A stretch of DNA of 64,000 nucleotides. Origin: Limimaricola variabilis. GTDB taxonomy: Bacteria; Pseudomonadota; Alphaproteobacteria; Rhodobacterales; Rhodobacteraceae. This document shows positions 37,965-46,576 of this stretch, piece by piece. Position numbers and translations under genes: made by a program. The stretch spans positions 124,001-188,000 of the forward strand of contig NZ_JACIBX010000002.1 of the NCBI RefSeq assembly GCF_014195545.1, given 5' to 3'. How positions within the stretch are numbered: the stretch's first letter is position 1; every line of letters begins with the position of its first letter. The notes beneath the pieces were generated by a model. The model was not told where the DNA came from and did not search any database. It saw nothing but the letters and a program-made list of their open reading frames with translations.

Positions 37965-38641
37965 AGCTTTCGGCCGAACTGCGCGCCTTCGCGACCCGGC
38001 TGGGGCACGAGTTCTCGCGTCCCGAGCTGCTGTCGCGCGCCGTCACCCATGGCTCGATCTCCGGGCCGATGCGTGACGACAACCAGCGGCTGGAGTTCCT
38101 CGGCGACCGGGTTCTGGGGCTGGTGATGGCCGAGGCGCTGCTCGAGGCCGACCGGAGCGCCACCGAGGGCCAGATCGCGCCGCGCTTCAACGCGCTGGTC
38201 CGCCGCGAGACCTGCGCCGAGGTGGCCCGCGAGATCGAGATCGGCACGGTGCTGCGGCTCGGGCGCTCGGAGATGAAGTCGGGCGGACGCCGCAAGGAGG
38301 CGCTCTTGGCCGACGCGATGGAGGCGGTGATCGCCGCCGTCTATCTCGATGCCGGCTTCGAGGCGGCGCGCAACGTGGTGCGCAGGCTCTGGGGCGAGCG
38401 GATCAACCGGGTCGAGGAAGACGCCCGCGATCCCAAGACGGCGCTGCAGGAATGGGCGCAGGCGCGCGGCGAACCGCCGCCGGCCTATGCCGAGACCGGC
38501 CGCGAGGGACCGGACCACGCGCCGGTCTTCACCATCGAGGTCAGGCTGGCTTCCGGCGCCAGCGAGAACGCCACCGCCGGGTCGAAACGGCAGGCGGAAC
38601 AGGCGGCGGCAGCCGCGCTTTTGAAACGGGTGAGCGAATGA
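37961..38641 (+). CDS. rnc: Ribonuclease III
   Basis: A double-stranded RNA endonuclease that processes rRNA precursors and mRNAs. The 226-residue protein has the signature [21 protein letters not shown] with catalytic acidic residues, [20 protein letters not shown] and a C-terminal dsRNA-binding domain ([20 protein letters not shown] to the end). GTG start overlaps the lepB stop; its own stop overlaps the era ATG. Confidence 0.96.
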   Translation: MKLSAELRAFATRLGHEFSRPELLSRAVTHGSISGPMRDDNQRLEFLGDRVLGLVMAEALLEADRSATEGQIAPRFNALVRRETCAEVAREIEIGTVLRLGRSEMKSGGRRKEALLADAMEAVIAAVYLDAGFEAARNVVRRLWGERINRVEEDARDPKTALQEWAQARGEPPPAYAETGREGPDHAPVFTIEVRLASGASENATAGSKRQAEQAAAAALLKRVSE

Positions 38642-39669
38642 GCGACCAAGATCAGACGCCGGAAGGCGACGAGACCCCGGACGCCGCTCAGGGCCCCGAG
38701 GCGCTGCACGAGGATGGCCTACCGGGCGCGCCGATCGGCGGCGACCAGGAGGGCGAGGCCGGTCCGACCCGCGCCGGCTATGTCGCGCTGATCGGCGAGC
38801 CCAATGCCGGGAAATCGACCCTGCTGAACCGCATGGTCGGCGCCAAGGTGTCGATCGTCACCCACAAGGTGCAGACCACCCGCGCCCGCATCCGCGGTGT
38901 CGCGATGGAGGATCGCGCCCAGATCGTCTTCGTCGACACGCCGGGCCTGTTCCGGCCGCGCCGCCGGCTCGACCGCGCGATGGTCGCCGCCGCCTGGAGC
39001 GGGGTGGCCGATGCCGACATGGTCGTGCTGCTGATCGAGGCTCATCGCGGCATCACCGACGGCGTGAAGGCGATCCTCGAGGCCCTGCCCGAACGGCTCG
39101 GTCGCAAACCCGTCGCGCTCGCGATCAACAAGATCGACAAGGTGAAGTCCGAGGTCCTGCTCAAGCTCGCGCAGGACTGCAACGACGCGCATCCCTTCGT
39201 GAAGACCTTCATGATCTCGGCCGAGCGCGGCCATGGCGCCGCCGACCTCAAGGCGTGGCTGGGAAGCCAGATGCCCGAGAGCCCGTGGCTCTACCCCGAG
39301 GACCAGCTCGCCGATCTGCCGCTGCGGATGATCGCCGCCGAGATGACGCGCGAGAAGCTCACCCTCCGGCTGCACCAGGAACTGCCCTACGAGCTGACGG
39401 TCGAGACCGAGAGCTGGCAGGAGCGCGACGACGGCTCGGCCCGCGTCGACCAGATGATCTACGTCGCCCGCGAGGGCCACAAGGGCATCGTGCTGGGCAA
39501 GGGCGGCGAGACCATCAAGTCGGTCTCCAAGGCCGCGCGTGAGGAGTTGTCGGAGTTCCTCGGCCGCAAGGTACACCTGTTCCTGCAGGTGAAGGTGCGC
39601 CCGAACTGGCTCGAGGAAAAGGAGCGCTACTCCGAGATGGGGCTCGATTTCCGCGACGGGAATGGCTGA
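38638..39669 (+). CDS. era: GTPase Era
   Basis: A GTPase for 16S rRNA processing and 30S assembly. The 343-residue protein has G1 [17 protein letters not shown]3 DTPGLF, G4 NKID, and a C-terminal KH domain ([20 protein letters not shown]). Residues 1-42 form an acidic, Gln/Asp/Glu/Pro-rich extension absent from most Era proteins. The start at 38638 overlaps the rnc stop (ATGA), so the extension is probably translated. Confidence 0.96.
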   Translation: MSDQDQTPEGDETPDAAQGPEALHEDGLPGAPIGGDQEGEAGPTRAGYVALIGEPNAGKSTLLNRMVGAKVSIVTHKVQTTRARIRGVAMEDRAQIVFVDTPGLFRPRRRLDRAMVAAAWSGVADADMVVLLIEAHRGITDGVKAILEALPERLGRKPVALAINKIDKVKSEVLLKLAQDCNDAHPFVKTFMISAERGHGAADLKAWLGSQMPESPWLYPEDQLADLPLRMIAAEMTREKLTLRLHQELPYELTVETESWQERDDGSARVDQMIYVAREGHKGIVLGKGGETIKSVSKAAREELSEFLGRKVHLFLQVKVRPNWLEEKERYSEMGLDFRDGNG

Positions 39670-40000
39670 GCCGCGGCTCGCCACCGGCATCTGGGTCTCG
39701 GCCTATCTCGCGCGGCTCCGGCTGCACGACATCCCCGCCTTCGTCACCGCCAAGGGCGACGAGACGGCGGGGGCGGTGCTGGTCAAGTCCAACACGCTCG
39801 ACGGACAGGGGCGGCTGTTCCAGCGCAGCCTCGACCTGATGACCGGTGCGCGGGCCTGGATCACGCTGGCCGAGGGCGAGGAGGCCGAGGTCGATGCCAG
39901 CATCGAGCGGCAGCGGCGCTTCGACCCCGATCTGTGGGTGATCGAGGTCGAGGACCGGCAGGGCCGGACGCTTCTCGACGAGCCGGGGCTGGCCGATTAA
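39662..40000 (+). CDS. DUF1491 family protein
   Basis: A 112-residue protein overlapping the end of era by 8 bases. The family signature is clear: TGIWVSAYLARLRLHDIPAFVTAKGDETAG, split here by normal variation, then GAVLVKSNTLDG, and RRFDPDLWVIEVEDRQGRTLLDE. Usually found after era in Rhodobacteraceae. Function unknown. It ends four bases into the convergent ornithine cyclodeaminase-like gene. Confidence 0.88.
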   Translation: MAEPRLATGIWVSAYLARLRLHDIPAFVTAKGDETAGAVLVKSNTLDGQGRLFQRSLDLMTGARAWITLAEGEEAEVDASIERQRRFDPDLWVIEVEDRQGRTLLDEPGLAD

Positions 40001-40905
40001 CTCCGGTCCGCCGCGCGCCAGCGGTCGAGGATGTGCCGCGCCACCATCAGGTCGAGATGCGCGCCGCCGCCGTTCTTAAACAGCGTGATCTCGTCCTCGC
40101 TCCCGCGTCGGAACAGCTTCGGCTCCGAGAACTCGGCCACAACGTCCTCGCGCGCAATCGCACCTGCCTCAAGCGGGATCTTCAGCTCGCCGATATGGTC
40201 GAGCGTGGTGGCGCGCGCATCGACGAAGATCCGCGCCCGCTGCAACGCCCGGTCGTCGGCCTCGCGCATGTGCGGGGTGAAGGCACCGATCAGGTCGAGA
40301 TGCGTGCCGGGGCGCAGCCAGTCGCCCCGCACCACTGGCGCCTTCGCCATGGTCGCACAGGTAACGATATCAGCCCGGCCCACGGCCTGCTCCAGATCCT
40401 CGGCGATCTCGATATCCGGATGCTGCGCCTTGAGCCGCTCCGCCCCCTCGCGCGAGCGGTTCCAGACCGTGAAACGGGCTTCGGGGAAGGCCGCCCCGTA
40501 AGCCTCGCACAGCGAGGCGGCGACGTTGCCCGCGCCGACGATCAGGATCTCGCGACTGTCGGGCCGGGCCAGTTTCATCGCGCCTAGCAGGCTGTCGGCG
40601 GCGGTCTTCCACTTGGTGACGAGGTGAAAGTCCACCACAGCCTCCAGCGTGCCGTCCTTGTCCGACAGCAGGTTCACCGCGCCGTTGATGCTCGGGCCCT
40701 GGTTGCCCGGAAAGATCGTCGCGACCTTCACCGCGATGCCCAGCCCCTCGATCCACGCCGAGCGGTTCAGGAGCGTGTCCTCGCCACGGTAGAGGAATGT
40801 GTCGGTGACCTGCGCCGGCGGCAGATCGTGCCCAGCCTCGATGGCGCGGGCCATGGCGATCCAGTCGAGCTTCGCTTCGGCCTCGAAGGGGACGATCTCG
40901 GTCAT
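39997..40905 (-). CDS. Ornithine cyclodeaminase/mu-crystallin family protein
   Basis: A 302-residue NAD(P)-dependent enzyme. It has a substrate-binding N-terminal half with GIAVKVATIFPGNQ and NLLSDKDGTLEAVVDFHLVT, then the Rossmann motif ILIVGAGNVAASLCEAYGA and GTHLDLIGAFTPHMREAD. This matches the OCD/mu-crystallin family, which includes ornithine cyclodeaminases and ketimine or amino-acid reductases; the exact substrate is unclear. The last gene of a five-gene ATGA-coupled series starting with the nitroreductase. Confidence 0.85.
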   Translation of the reverse strand: MTEIVPFEAEAKLDWIAMARAIEAGHDLPPAQVTDTFLYRGEDTLLNRSAWIEGLGIAVKVATIFPGNQGPSINGAVNLLSDKDGTLEAVVDFHLVTKWKTAADSLLGAMKLARPDSREILIVGAGNVAASLCEAYGAAFPEARFTVWNRSREGAERLKAQHPDIEIAEDLEQAVGRADIVTCATMAKAPVVRGDWLRPGTHLDLIGAFTPHMREADDRALQRARIFVDARATTLDHIGELKIPLEAGAIAREDVVAEFSEPKLFRRGSEDEITLFKNGGGAHLDLMVARHILDRWRAADRS

Positions 40906-41522
40906 GCGGCCTCCGCCTCGCTGAGCAGACCCTCGGCCACCAGCCGTCCGGCCAGCCCCTGGGGCCCGGTGAAGTGATGCACCTGCCAGCCGCGCGCTTG
41001 GGCGGCGGCGATGTTGTCGGCGCGGTCGTCGGTGAACAGGAGCCGCTCCGGCGCCACGCCGGTGTCGCGCTCCAGCCGCTCGTAGATCGGCGCGTCGGGC
41101 TTGGCCATGCGCAGATGCCCCGAGACGAACAGCGCGTCGAACTCGGCGAAGACAGGGTAGTGTGCGCGGGCGATCTCGAAGGTCTCGACCCCGAAATTCG
41201 ACAGCGCGAAGACCGGCACGCCGCGCGCCTTCAGGGCCCGCAGCAGCCGGCCCGAACGCGGGATCTCCGGGCTCGCCATCTCGATCCAGCGGTCGTGCCA
41301 GAGCATGATCTCGGCGGTCCAGTCGGGATGCGCCTCGGCCAAGGCCGCGACCTGCCCGTGGAAGTTCTCGCCCAGATCGACGCGCTCGTTCATGCCATGC
41401 AGGTCGACCGTGGCGAACAGCTCGGCCCGCCGCGCTTCCCCGATCGCCGCGTCATAGACCCGCTCGGGGTTCCATTCGATCAGCACGTTGCCGATATCGA
41501 AGACAACTGCCTCGATGCTCAT
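40902..41522 (-). CDS. HAD-superfamily hydrolase, subfamily IA
   Basis: A 206-residue phosphatase-like protein. Motif I is VVFDIGNVLIEWNPE, with a Gly in place of the second Asp usual in phosphatases (DxG, as in the YihX-like subgroup). Motif II lies at FALSNFG, motif III Lys near MAKPDAPIYERL, and motif IV is LLFTDDRADNIAAAQ. A helical cap lies between I and II. Likely a small-molecule phosphatase; substrate unknown. ATGA overlaps on both sides. Confidence 0.88.
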   Translation of the reverse strand: MSIEAVVFDIGNVLIEWNPERVYDAAIGEARRAELFATVDLHGMNERVDLGENFHGQVAALAEAHPDWTAEIMLWHDRWIEMASPEIPRSGRLLRALKARGVPVFALSNFGVETFEIARAHYPVFAEFDALFVSGHLRMAKPDAPIYERLERDTGVAPERLLFTDDRADNIAAAQARGWQVHHFTGPQGLAGRLVAEGLLSEAEAA

Positions 41523-41974
41523 GCGCCCGCCTCCCGCGCCGCCTTGCGCAGCGCCCGTTCCAGCGCGTCGAGAAAGCGCGAGCGGTCGGCCTTGGTGAAG
41601 CCCTTGCCACCGCCCTGGCGGAACGGGTCGGCAGCGCGCAGGTCGGCCATCAGGTCGCGGGTGGCCAGCACATTGCCGATATTGGCCGCGGTCAGCGGCT
41701 CGCCATTGTGCTTGAGCACCTGTGCCCCCGCCTCGACGCATTTCGCGGCGAGCGGGATGTCATTGGTGATCACCACGTCACCCATCTTGGCGCGGTCGGC
41801 GATCCACATGTCGGCCACGTCCGGCCCCTCGGGGACGATCACCGTCTCGACATAGGGGTTCTGCGACGGGCGCAGCCCGCCATTCGAGACGATGGCCACC
41901 TGCACTTTGTGGCGCGTGCCCACCGTTTCGCACTCGGCTTTCACCGGGCAGGCATCGGCGTCGACATAGATCAT
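41519..41974 (-). CDS. YaiI/YqxD (DUF188) family protein
   Basis: A 151-residue PIN-like protein: MIYVDADACPVKAECETVG, NPYVETVIVPEGPDVADMWIAD, GDVVITNDIPLAAKCVEAGA and FRQGGGKGFTKADRSRFLDALE cover all family motifs, including the acidic residues of the presumed metal site. A nuclease role is suggested by fold, not proven. ATGA coupling to fghA and the HAD gene. Confidence 0.93.
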   Translation of the reverse strand: MIYVDADACPVKAECETVGTRHKVQVAIVSNGGLRPSQNPYVETVIVPEGPDVADMWIADRAKMGDVVITNDIPLAAKCVEAGAQVLKHNGEPLTAANIGNVLATRDLMADLRAADPFRQGGGKGFTKADRSRFLDALERALRKAAREAGA

Positions 41975-42801
41975 GACCAGAGCGCCGCGGCGTGGAAGTC
42001 GACATGGTCCTCGATGAAGGAAGACACGAAGTAGTAGCTGTGGTCGTAGCCGCGCTGGAGCCGCAGCGTGCCGGGCTGGCGCCGCTCGGCCATGGCGCGG
42101 GCGAAATGCTCGGTGCCGAGCTTGTCGCCGAACTGGTCGGCGGTGCCTGTGTCCACCAGAAGCGGCCCGTCGAAGCCGGTCTTGGTCATCAGCAGCGTCG
42201 CATCGTGGCGCGCCCAGGCGGCCTCGTCCTCGCCAAGATAGGCGGTGAACTGGCGGCGGCCCCATTCGCTCTGGGTCGGGTGGCAGATCGGCGCGAAGGC
42301 CGAGACGCTTCGGTATCGCCCCGGCAACCGCATCGCCATGGTCAGCGCGCCGTGACCGCCCATCGAATGGCCGGTGATCGCCTGCCGTCCCTCGTCGATG
42401 GCGAACTGTCCCTCGAGCAGCGCGGGCAGCTCCTCGGCGACGTAGTCCCACATCTGGTAATGCCTGGCCCAAGGATCCTGGGTGGCGTTCAGGTAGAACC
42501 CCGCCCCCTGCCCCATGTCGAAGCCCTCGTCATCGGCCACGCCGGTGCCGCGCGGCGAGGTGTCGGGAAACACCAGCGCGATGCCCTGCTCGGCGGCCCA
42601 GCGCTGCGCGCCGGACTTGGTCATCGCGTTCTCATGGGTGCAGGTGAGGCCCGACAGGAACCACAGCACCGGCACCGGCCCCTCCTGTGCCTCGATGGGC
42701 AGGAACAGCCCGAAGGTCATCTCGGTGCCGGTGGCCTCGCTCTGGTGGCTGTAGACCCCCTGCACGCCGCCAAAGCAGGTGTTCTCGCTGATCGTCTTCA
42801 T
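41971..42801 (-). CDS. fghA: S-formylglutathione hydrolase
   Basis: It hydrolyses S-formylglutathione to formate and glutathione, the last step of glutathione-dependent formaldehyde oxidation. The 276-residue esterase has ENTCFGGVQGVYSHQS, FLSGLTCTHENAMTKSG, FPDTSPRG, the nucleophile motif GHSMGGHGAL, a catalytic Asp in VDTGTADQFGD and His in GYDHSYYF. Its partner dehydrogenase frmA lies 3.8 kb away at 46577, separated by unrelated genes. The ATG overlaps the nitroreductase stop. Confidence 0.96.
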   Translation of the reverse strand: MKTISENTCFGGVQGVYSHQSEATGTEMTFGLFLPIEAQEGPVPVLWFLSGLTCTHENAMTKSGAQRWAAEQGIALVFPDTSPRGTGVADDEGFDMGQGAGFYLNATQDPWARHYQMWDYVAEELPALLEGQFAIDEGRQAITGHSMGGHGALTMAMRLPGRYRSVSAFAPICHPTQSEWGRRQFTAYLGEDEAAWARHDATLLMTKTGFDGPLLVDTGTADQFGDKLGTEHFARAMAERRQPGTLRLQRGYDHSYYFVSSFIEDHVDFHAAALWS

Positions 42802-43505
42802 GTCGTCTCCGTATCCGCCGAGATCACGGTGAGGATCTCTTCGAGCGGTTTCTTGATCATGGCTGCCGCCGGAACGGTAGCGCCCTCGGCCGGGTGGCCC
42901 ACCGCGAGGATCATCACCGGCTTCTCGGAGGCCGGGCGGTCGCAAAGATCGGTGAGGAATTTCATCGGGCTCGGCGTATGGGTGAGCGCCGAGAGCCCCG
43001 ACAGGTGCAGCGCACCGATCAGGAAACCGGTGGCGAGCCCGACGCTCTCGGGCACGTAGTAATGCTTGTAGCGCGTGCCATCCGGCTTGGTGCCCCAGCG
43101 CTGGGCGAAGACCACGATCAGCCAGGGCGCGACGTCGAGATGCGGCTTGGAGGCGCCGGTGCCGATCGGCTCGAGCGCGGCAATCCACTCGTCCGGCGCG
43201 CCGCCCTCGTAGAAGGCGCGCTCCTCCTCCTCGGCGGCGGCACGGATCTGCGCCTTGAGGCCCGGATCCGAGATCGCGACGAAATGCCAGGGTTGCTGGT
43301 TCGCGCCCGAGGGCGCGCGCCCGGCGGTGGCGATCGCCGCCTCGATCACCGCGCGCGGCACAGGGCGGTCGCTGAACTCGCGGATGGTGTGGCGCGTCGC
43401 CATGGCGTCGAAATGCGCGCGCGCAGCCGCGAGGATGGCCTCGTCGGTCATCTCCGGTCGCTGCGGCAGCGGCGTGGCGCGGTACCCTGTCGTCTCGATG
43501 CTCAT
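42798..43505 (-). CDS. Nitroreductase-family flavoprotein, iodotyrosine deiodinase-like
   Basis: A 235-residue FMN protein. RHTIREFSDRPVPRAVIEAA and GRAPSGANQQPWHFVAIS are the classic FMN-binding start. The segment EEERAFYEGGAPDEWIAALE, with Glu, Tyr and Trp lid residues, is typical of the IYD-like subgroup. It may reduce halogenated or nitro-aromatic substrates, but this cannot be settled here. First gene of the coupled series through fghA to the OCD-like gene. Confidence 0.87.
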   Translation of the reverse strand: MSIETTGYRATPLPQRPEMTDEAILAAARAHFDAMATRHTIREFSDRPVPRAVIEAAIATAGRAPSGANQQPWHFVAISDPGLKAQIRAAAEEEERAFYEGGAPDEWIAALEPIGTGASKPHLDVAPWLIVVFAQRWGTKPDGTRYKHYYVPESVGLATGFLIGALHLSGLSALTHTPSPMKFLTDLCDRPASEKPVMILAVGHPAEGATVPAAAMIKKPLEEILTVISADTETT

Positions 43506-43564
43506 CGTGCCCTCCCCCTGCGAAGGGGCAGTCTCTCCAAAGCCATCGCCCGGCGCAACCCGGC

Positions 43565-44542
43565 TCAGCCGCCGCCGATCAGCACCCCAGCGGCAAAGAC
43601 CAGCGCGCCGCCCAGCACCACCTGAAAGGCGGCCCGGAAGAAGGGCGTGTCCATGTAGCGGCTCTGGATCCAGGCGATCGCCCAGAGTTCGATGAAGACG
43701 ACGACGATGGCGGTGATCGTGGCGGTCCAGAAATGCGGGATCAGGTAGGGCAGCGCGTGGCCGAGCCCGCCCACCGTGGTCATGATCCCGGTGGCCAGCC
43801 CGCGCTTCACCGGCGAGCCGCGCCCCGAGAGCTGCCCGTCATCGGAGGCCGCCTCGGTGAAGCCCATCGAGATACCCGCGCCGACGCTGGCCGCGAGCCC
43901 CACGAGGAAGGTGGTGTGCGTGTCCTGCGTGGCGAAGGCGGTGGCGAAGATCGGCGCCAGGGTCGAGACCGAGCCGTCCATCAGCCCCGCCAGCCCCGGC
44001 TGCACATAGGTCAGCACGAATTGGCGCCGCGCCGCGTGATCCTCCTCGACCCGCGCCGGGCCGGTCAGGTGCTCCTCCTCGAGCGCCCGCGCGGTGCTGC
44101 GATGCTCGGCTTCGGCGGCGGCGAGATCGCCCAAGAGCCGCCGCGTCGCCGCGTCCGAGGCACGGGCGGCGGCGCGGGCATAGAAGGCGCCCGCCTCGCG
44201 CTCCATCTCGGCGGCCTGTCCGCGGATCGCGTCGAGCCCGAGATTCTCGGTGAGCCAGACCGGGCGGCGGGTATGAAACCCCGCCACATGCTCGCGGCGC
44301 AGCAGGGGGATCGTCTCGCCGAAGCGGGCGCGGTGCAGCTCGATCAGCTGGCGGCGATGCCCGTCCTCCTCCTCCGCCATGCCCTCGAACACCGCCGCCG
44401 AGGCCGGGAAGTCGCCGCGCAGCCGGTCGGCATAGAGCCGGTAGATCCGCGCGTCGTCCTCCTCCGAGGAGATCGCCAAGGCCAGGATCTCCCGCTCGCT
44501 GAGATCGTCGAAGCGGCGGCGGGAGGTGAATCCGGGAATCAT
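43565..44542 (-). CDS. mbfA: Membrane-bound ferritin MbfA (rubrerythrin-VIT1 fusion)
   Basis: A 325-residue protein with an N-terminal rubrerythrin-like ferritin domain (ILALAISSEEDDARIYRLYADRL, AEEEDGHRRQLIELH, AEMEREAGAFYARAAARASD, DLAAAEAEHRSTARAL) carrying paired ExxH iron ligands, followed from about residue 170 by a five-helix VIT1/CCC1-like membrane domain (GLAGLMDGSVSTLAPIFATAF, ASVGAGISMGFTEAASD). Such MbfA proteins export iron and protect against peroxide under Irr control. An Irr-box-like palindrome lies 13 bases upstream of the start. Confidence 0.93.
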   Translation of the reverse strand: MIPGFTSRRRFDDLSEREILALAISSEEDDARIYRLYADRLRGDFPASAAVFEGMAEEEDGHRRQLIELHRARFGETIPLLRREHVAGFHTRRPVWLTENLGLDAIRGQAAEMEREAGAFYARAAARASDAATRRLLGDLAAAEAEHRSTARALEEEHLTGPARVEEDHAARRQFVLTYVQPGLAGLMDGSVSTLAPIFATAFATQDTHTTFLVGLAASVGAGISMGFTEAASDDGQLSGRGSPVKRGLATGIMTTVGGLGHALPYLIPHFWTATITAIVVVFIELWAIAWIQSRYMDTPFFRAAFQVVLGGALVFAAGVLIGGG

Positions 44543-44554
44543 CGGGCGGCTCCT

Positions 44555-44571
44555 TTTAGAACGATTCCAAT
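44555..44571 (-). promoter_or_regulatory. Irr-box (ICE)-like palindrome upstream of mbfA
   Basis: On the minus strand ATTGGAATCGTTCTAAA matches the alphaproteobacterial Irr consensus TTTAGAATnATTCTAAA at 13 of 16 defined positions, an imperfect inverted repeat centred at 44563. It overlaps the AAAGGAG ribosome site of mbfA. Irr control of mbfA is known in rhizobia, so repression under iron limitation is likely here. Confidence 0.65.
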
Positions 44572-44660
44572 CTACGGGACGTCGCGCCGCTGACAAGTCC
44601 GGCGGCGCTGGCCGGGACCCGTCTGGCGGGCTACTGTCTCCGACAGCCTCAGGAGGACCG

Positions 44661-45278
44661 ATGACCGCCCACGAACCCCGCATCCGCAAGGGCCGCAAGT
44701 ACGACCAGGTGCTCGACGGCGCCCGAGAGGTGTTCATGGGCGCGGGCTTCGAGGGCGCCAGCGTCGACGACATCGCTCGGGTTGCGGGCGTGTCCAAGGC
44801 GACGCTCTACAGCTACTTTCCCGACAAGCGGCTGCTGTTTCTCGAGGTGATGCGTGTCGAATGCAGCGCCCAGGCCGGCACCGCGCTCTCCGCGATCGAC
44901 ACGACCCGGCCGGTGCGCGAGGTGCTGTGCGAGACGGCCGAGCGGATCATCGGCTTCTACACCTCGGAGTTCGGGCTGCGAATCTTCCGAATCTTCGTCG
45001 CCGAGAGCGCGCGCTTTCCCGATATCGGCCGCGCCTTCTACGAGACCGGGCCGCAAATGGGCCGGCGCTACCTGATAGGCTTTTTCGAGCAGGCGATCGG
45101 GCGCGGCGAGCTGCGCATCGATGATCTCGCGCTCGCCGCCGACCAGTTCTACGAGCTGTGCCGGGCCGATCTCTTCGCCCGGGCGATCTTCTGCGTCTCG
45201 GACGATTTCTCGCAGGCGGAGCGCGACCGCGTGGCCCAGGGCGCGGTCGACACCTTCCTCGCCCGCTACGGCGGTTAG
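44661..45278 (+). CDS. TetR/AcrR family transcriptional regulator
   Basis: A 205-residue repressor-type protein. The N-terminal helix-turn-helix DDIARVAGVSKATLYSYFPDKRLLFLEVM is typical TetR; the helical C-terminal ligand domain resembles the AefR-like type (LRIFRIFVAESARFPDIGRAFYETGP). AGGAGGA precedes the ATG. It is divergent from mbfA across 118 bases, so it may regulate mbfA or itself, but no TetR operator palindrome is evident to me. The stop overlaps the convergent NYN gene by four bases. Confidence 0.92.
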   Translation: MTAHEPRIRKGRKYDQVLDGAREVFMGAGFEGASVDDIARVAGVSKATLYSYFPDKRLLFLEVMRVECSAQAGTALSAIDTTRPVREVLCETAERIIGFYTSEFGLRIFRIFVAESARFPDIGRAFYETGPQMGRRYLIGFFEQAIGRGELRIDDLALAADQFYELCRADLFARAIFCVSDDFSQAERDRVAQGAVDTFLARYGG

Positions 45279-46006
45279 TCCTTGCGCCGCACCTGCAGCT
45301 GGTTGCCCTGCTTGCGGGTCTCGAAGCGCTTGAGCTCCAGCACCAGCTCCGACAGCTTGCGCTTGCCATAGCTGCGCACGTCGAAATCGGGGTTGTCGGC
45401 GGTGATGTACTGGCCGATCGGCCCGAGCGGATACCACTCGTCGTCATCCTGCTCGATCTTGTCCATGGCGCGCAGGATCAGCGGCACCGCCTCGAGCGGC
45501 GACTTCTTGCCCGTCGGCGCGGCCGGCGTCTCGCCCGGCGCGGCGTCGGCCTTGGCGGCGACCGGCTCGTCCATGATGTTCTCGATCAGCACGAAGCGGT
45601 TGCAGACGTTGCGCAGCGATTCCGGTGCCTTGGCCTCACCGATGCCGATCACGTCGAGCCCCTGCTCGCGGATCCGGTTGGCGAGCGCGGTGAAGTCCGA
45701 ATCCGACGACACCAGCACGAAGCCGTCGAAGCGGCCGGTGTGCAGGATGTCCATCGCATCGATCACGAGACCGATATCGGAGGCGTTCTTGCCCTTGGTG
45801 TTGGCGGTTTCCTGATGCGCCACCAGACCCAGCGCGCGGACGTTGTCGGCCCAGCCGCGCAGCCGCTCGGCCGACCAGTCGCCATAGACCCGGCGCAGCG
45901 CCGGCTCGCCGAAACTGGTGATCTCCTTGAGGATCGGCTTGGCGAAGCGCGCCGGGATGTTGTCGGCGTCGATCAGCACGGCGTAGAGCGGGCGGGTCTC
46001 GGGCAT
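45275..46006 (-). CDS. NYN-domain protein with C-terminal OST-HTH/LOTUS-like domain
   Basis: A 243-residue protein. Residues 1-150 form a NYN (PIN-like) nuclease domain with LYAVLIDADNIPARFAKPIL, KNASDIGLVIDAMDILHTG and GFVLVSSDSDFTALANRIRE, carrying the conserved Asp residues. A linker (150-170, Ala/Pro/Lys) leads to a second small domain (LGPIGQYITADNPDFDVRSYGKRKLSELV) like the LOTUS/OST-HTH RNA-binding domain of similar bacterial proteins. Likely a metal-dependent RNase; targets unknown. Confidence 0.88.
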   Translation of the reverse strand: MPETRPLYAVLIDADNIPARFAKPILKEITSFGEPALRRVYGDWSAERLRGWADNVRALGLVAHQETANTKGKNASDIGLVIDAMDILHTGRFDGFVLVSSDSDFTALANRIREQGLDVIGIGEAKAPESLRNVCNRFVLIENIMDEPVAAKADAAPGETPAAPTGKKSPLEAVPLILRAMDKIEQDDDEWYPLGPIGQYITADNPDFDVRSYGKRKLSELVLELKRFETRKQGNQLQVRRKD

Positions 46007-46177
46007 GTCGGGCCTCCTTCGGTGATTGTATCGGCCATCGCCCTCCTGAGGCCCACCGTCAAGTCGAAGCAATCGGCAAGATCCGAACGAAACATGAACA
46101 TTTTGTTTGCGAGACTCGGGCAGGCGGGCGTAGCCTTTCCGCACGGTCCTTGGCGGATCGGCAAGGAGGAATGGATC

Positions 46178-46534
46178 ATGAGTTTCATCGACGGATTTGT
46201 CGCCGCGGTTCCGAGCGACCGCAAGGACGACTACATCGCCTTCTCGCGCGAAAGCTGGATGCTGTTCAAGGAATTCGGCGCGCTGTCGATGCGCGAATGC
46301 TGGGGCAGCGACGTGCCGGATGGCGAGGTCACCTCGTTCCCGATGGCAGTGCAGAAGAAGCCGGAGGAGACGGTGGTCTTCTCGTGGATCGAATGGCCCG
46401 ACAAGAGCAAGCGGGACGCCTGCATGGCCAGCATGGAAAACGATCCGCGATGGGAGGCGATGAGCCCCGACAAGATGCCCTTCGACGGCAAGCGGATGAT
46501 CTATGGGGGCTTCGAGCCGGTGTTCGAGAGCTGA
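46178..46534 (+). CDS. DUF1428 family protein
   Basis: A 118-residue protein of ferredoxin-like (dimeric alpha/beta-barrel) fold. Signatures are SFIDGFVAAVPSDRKDDYIAF, MRECWGSDVPDGEVTSF, VVFSWIEWPDKSKRDACMA and FDGKRMIYGGFEPVFE. Members are often found near glutathione-dependent formaldehyde dehydrogenase, as here (frmA is convergent after it). AAGGAGGA precedes the ATG. Function is unknown. Confidence 0.92.
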   Translation: MSFIDGFVAAVPSDRKDDYIAFSRESWMLFKEFGALSMRECWGSDVPDGEVTSFPMAVQKKPEETVVFSWIEWPDKSKRDACMASMENDPRWEAMSPDKMPFDGKRMIYGGFEPVFES

Positions 46535-46540
46535 GAATTG

Positions 46541-46570
46541 ATAGGTGGCCGGCCCGAACCGGCCACCTAT
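46541..46570. terminator. Bidirectional terminator between DUF1428 and frmA
   Basis: A perfect 12-bp stem (ATAGGTGGCCGG / CCGGCCACCTAT) with a 6-base loop sits between two convergent stops (six and seven bases from them). Its symmetry suits termination in both directions, although T-runs are lacking. Confidence 0.75.
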
Positions 46571-46576
46571 GCGGGA

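Noticed and set aside
43510-43530. Terminator between mbfA and the nitroreductase gene
   Set aside because: Only a 5-bp stem with no T-run; too weak to call.
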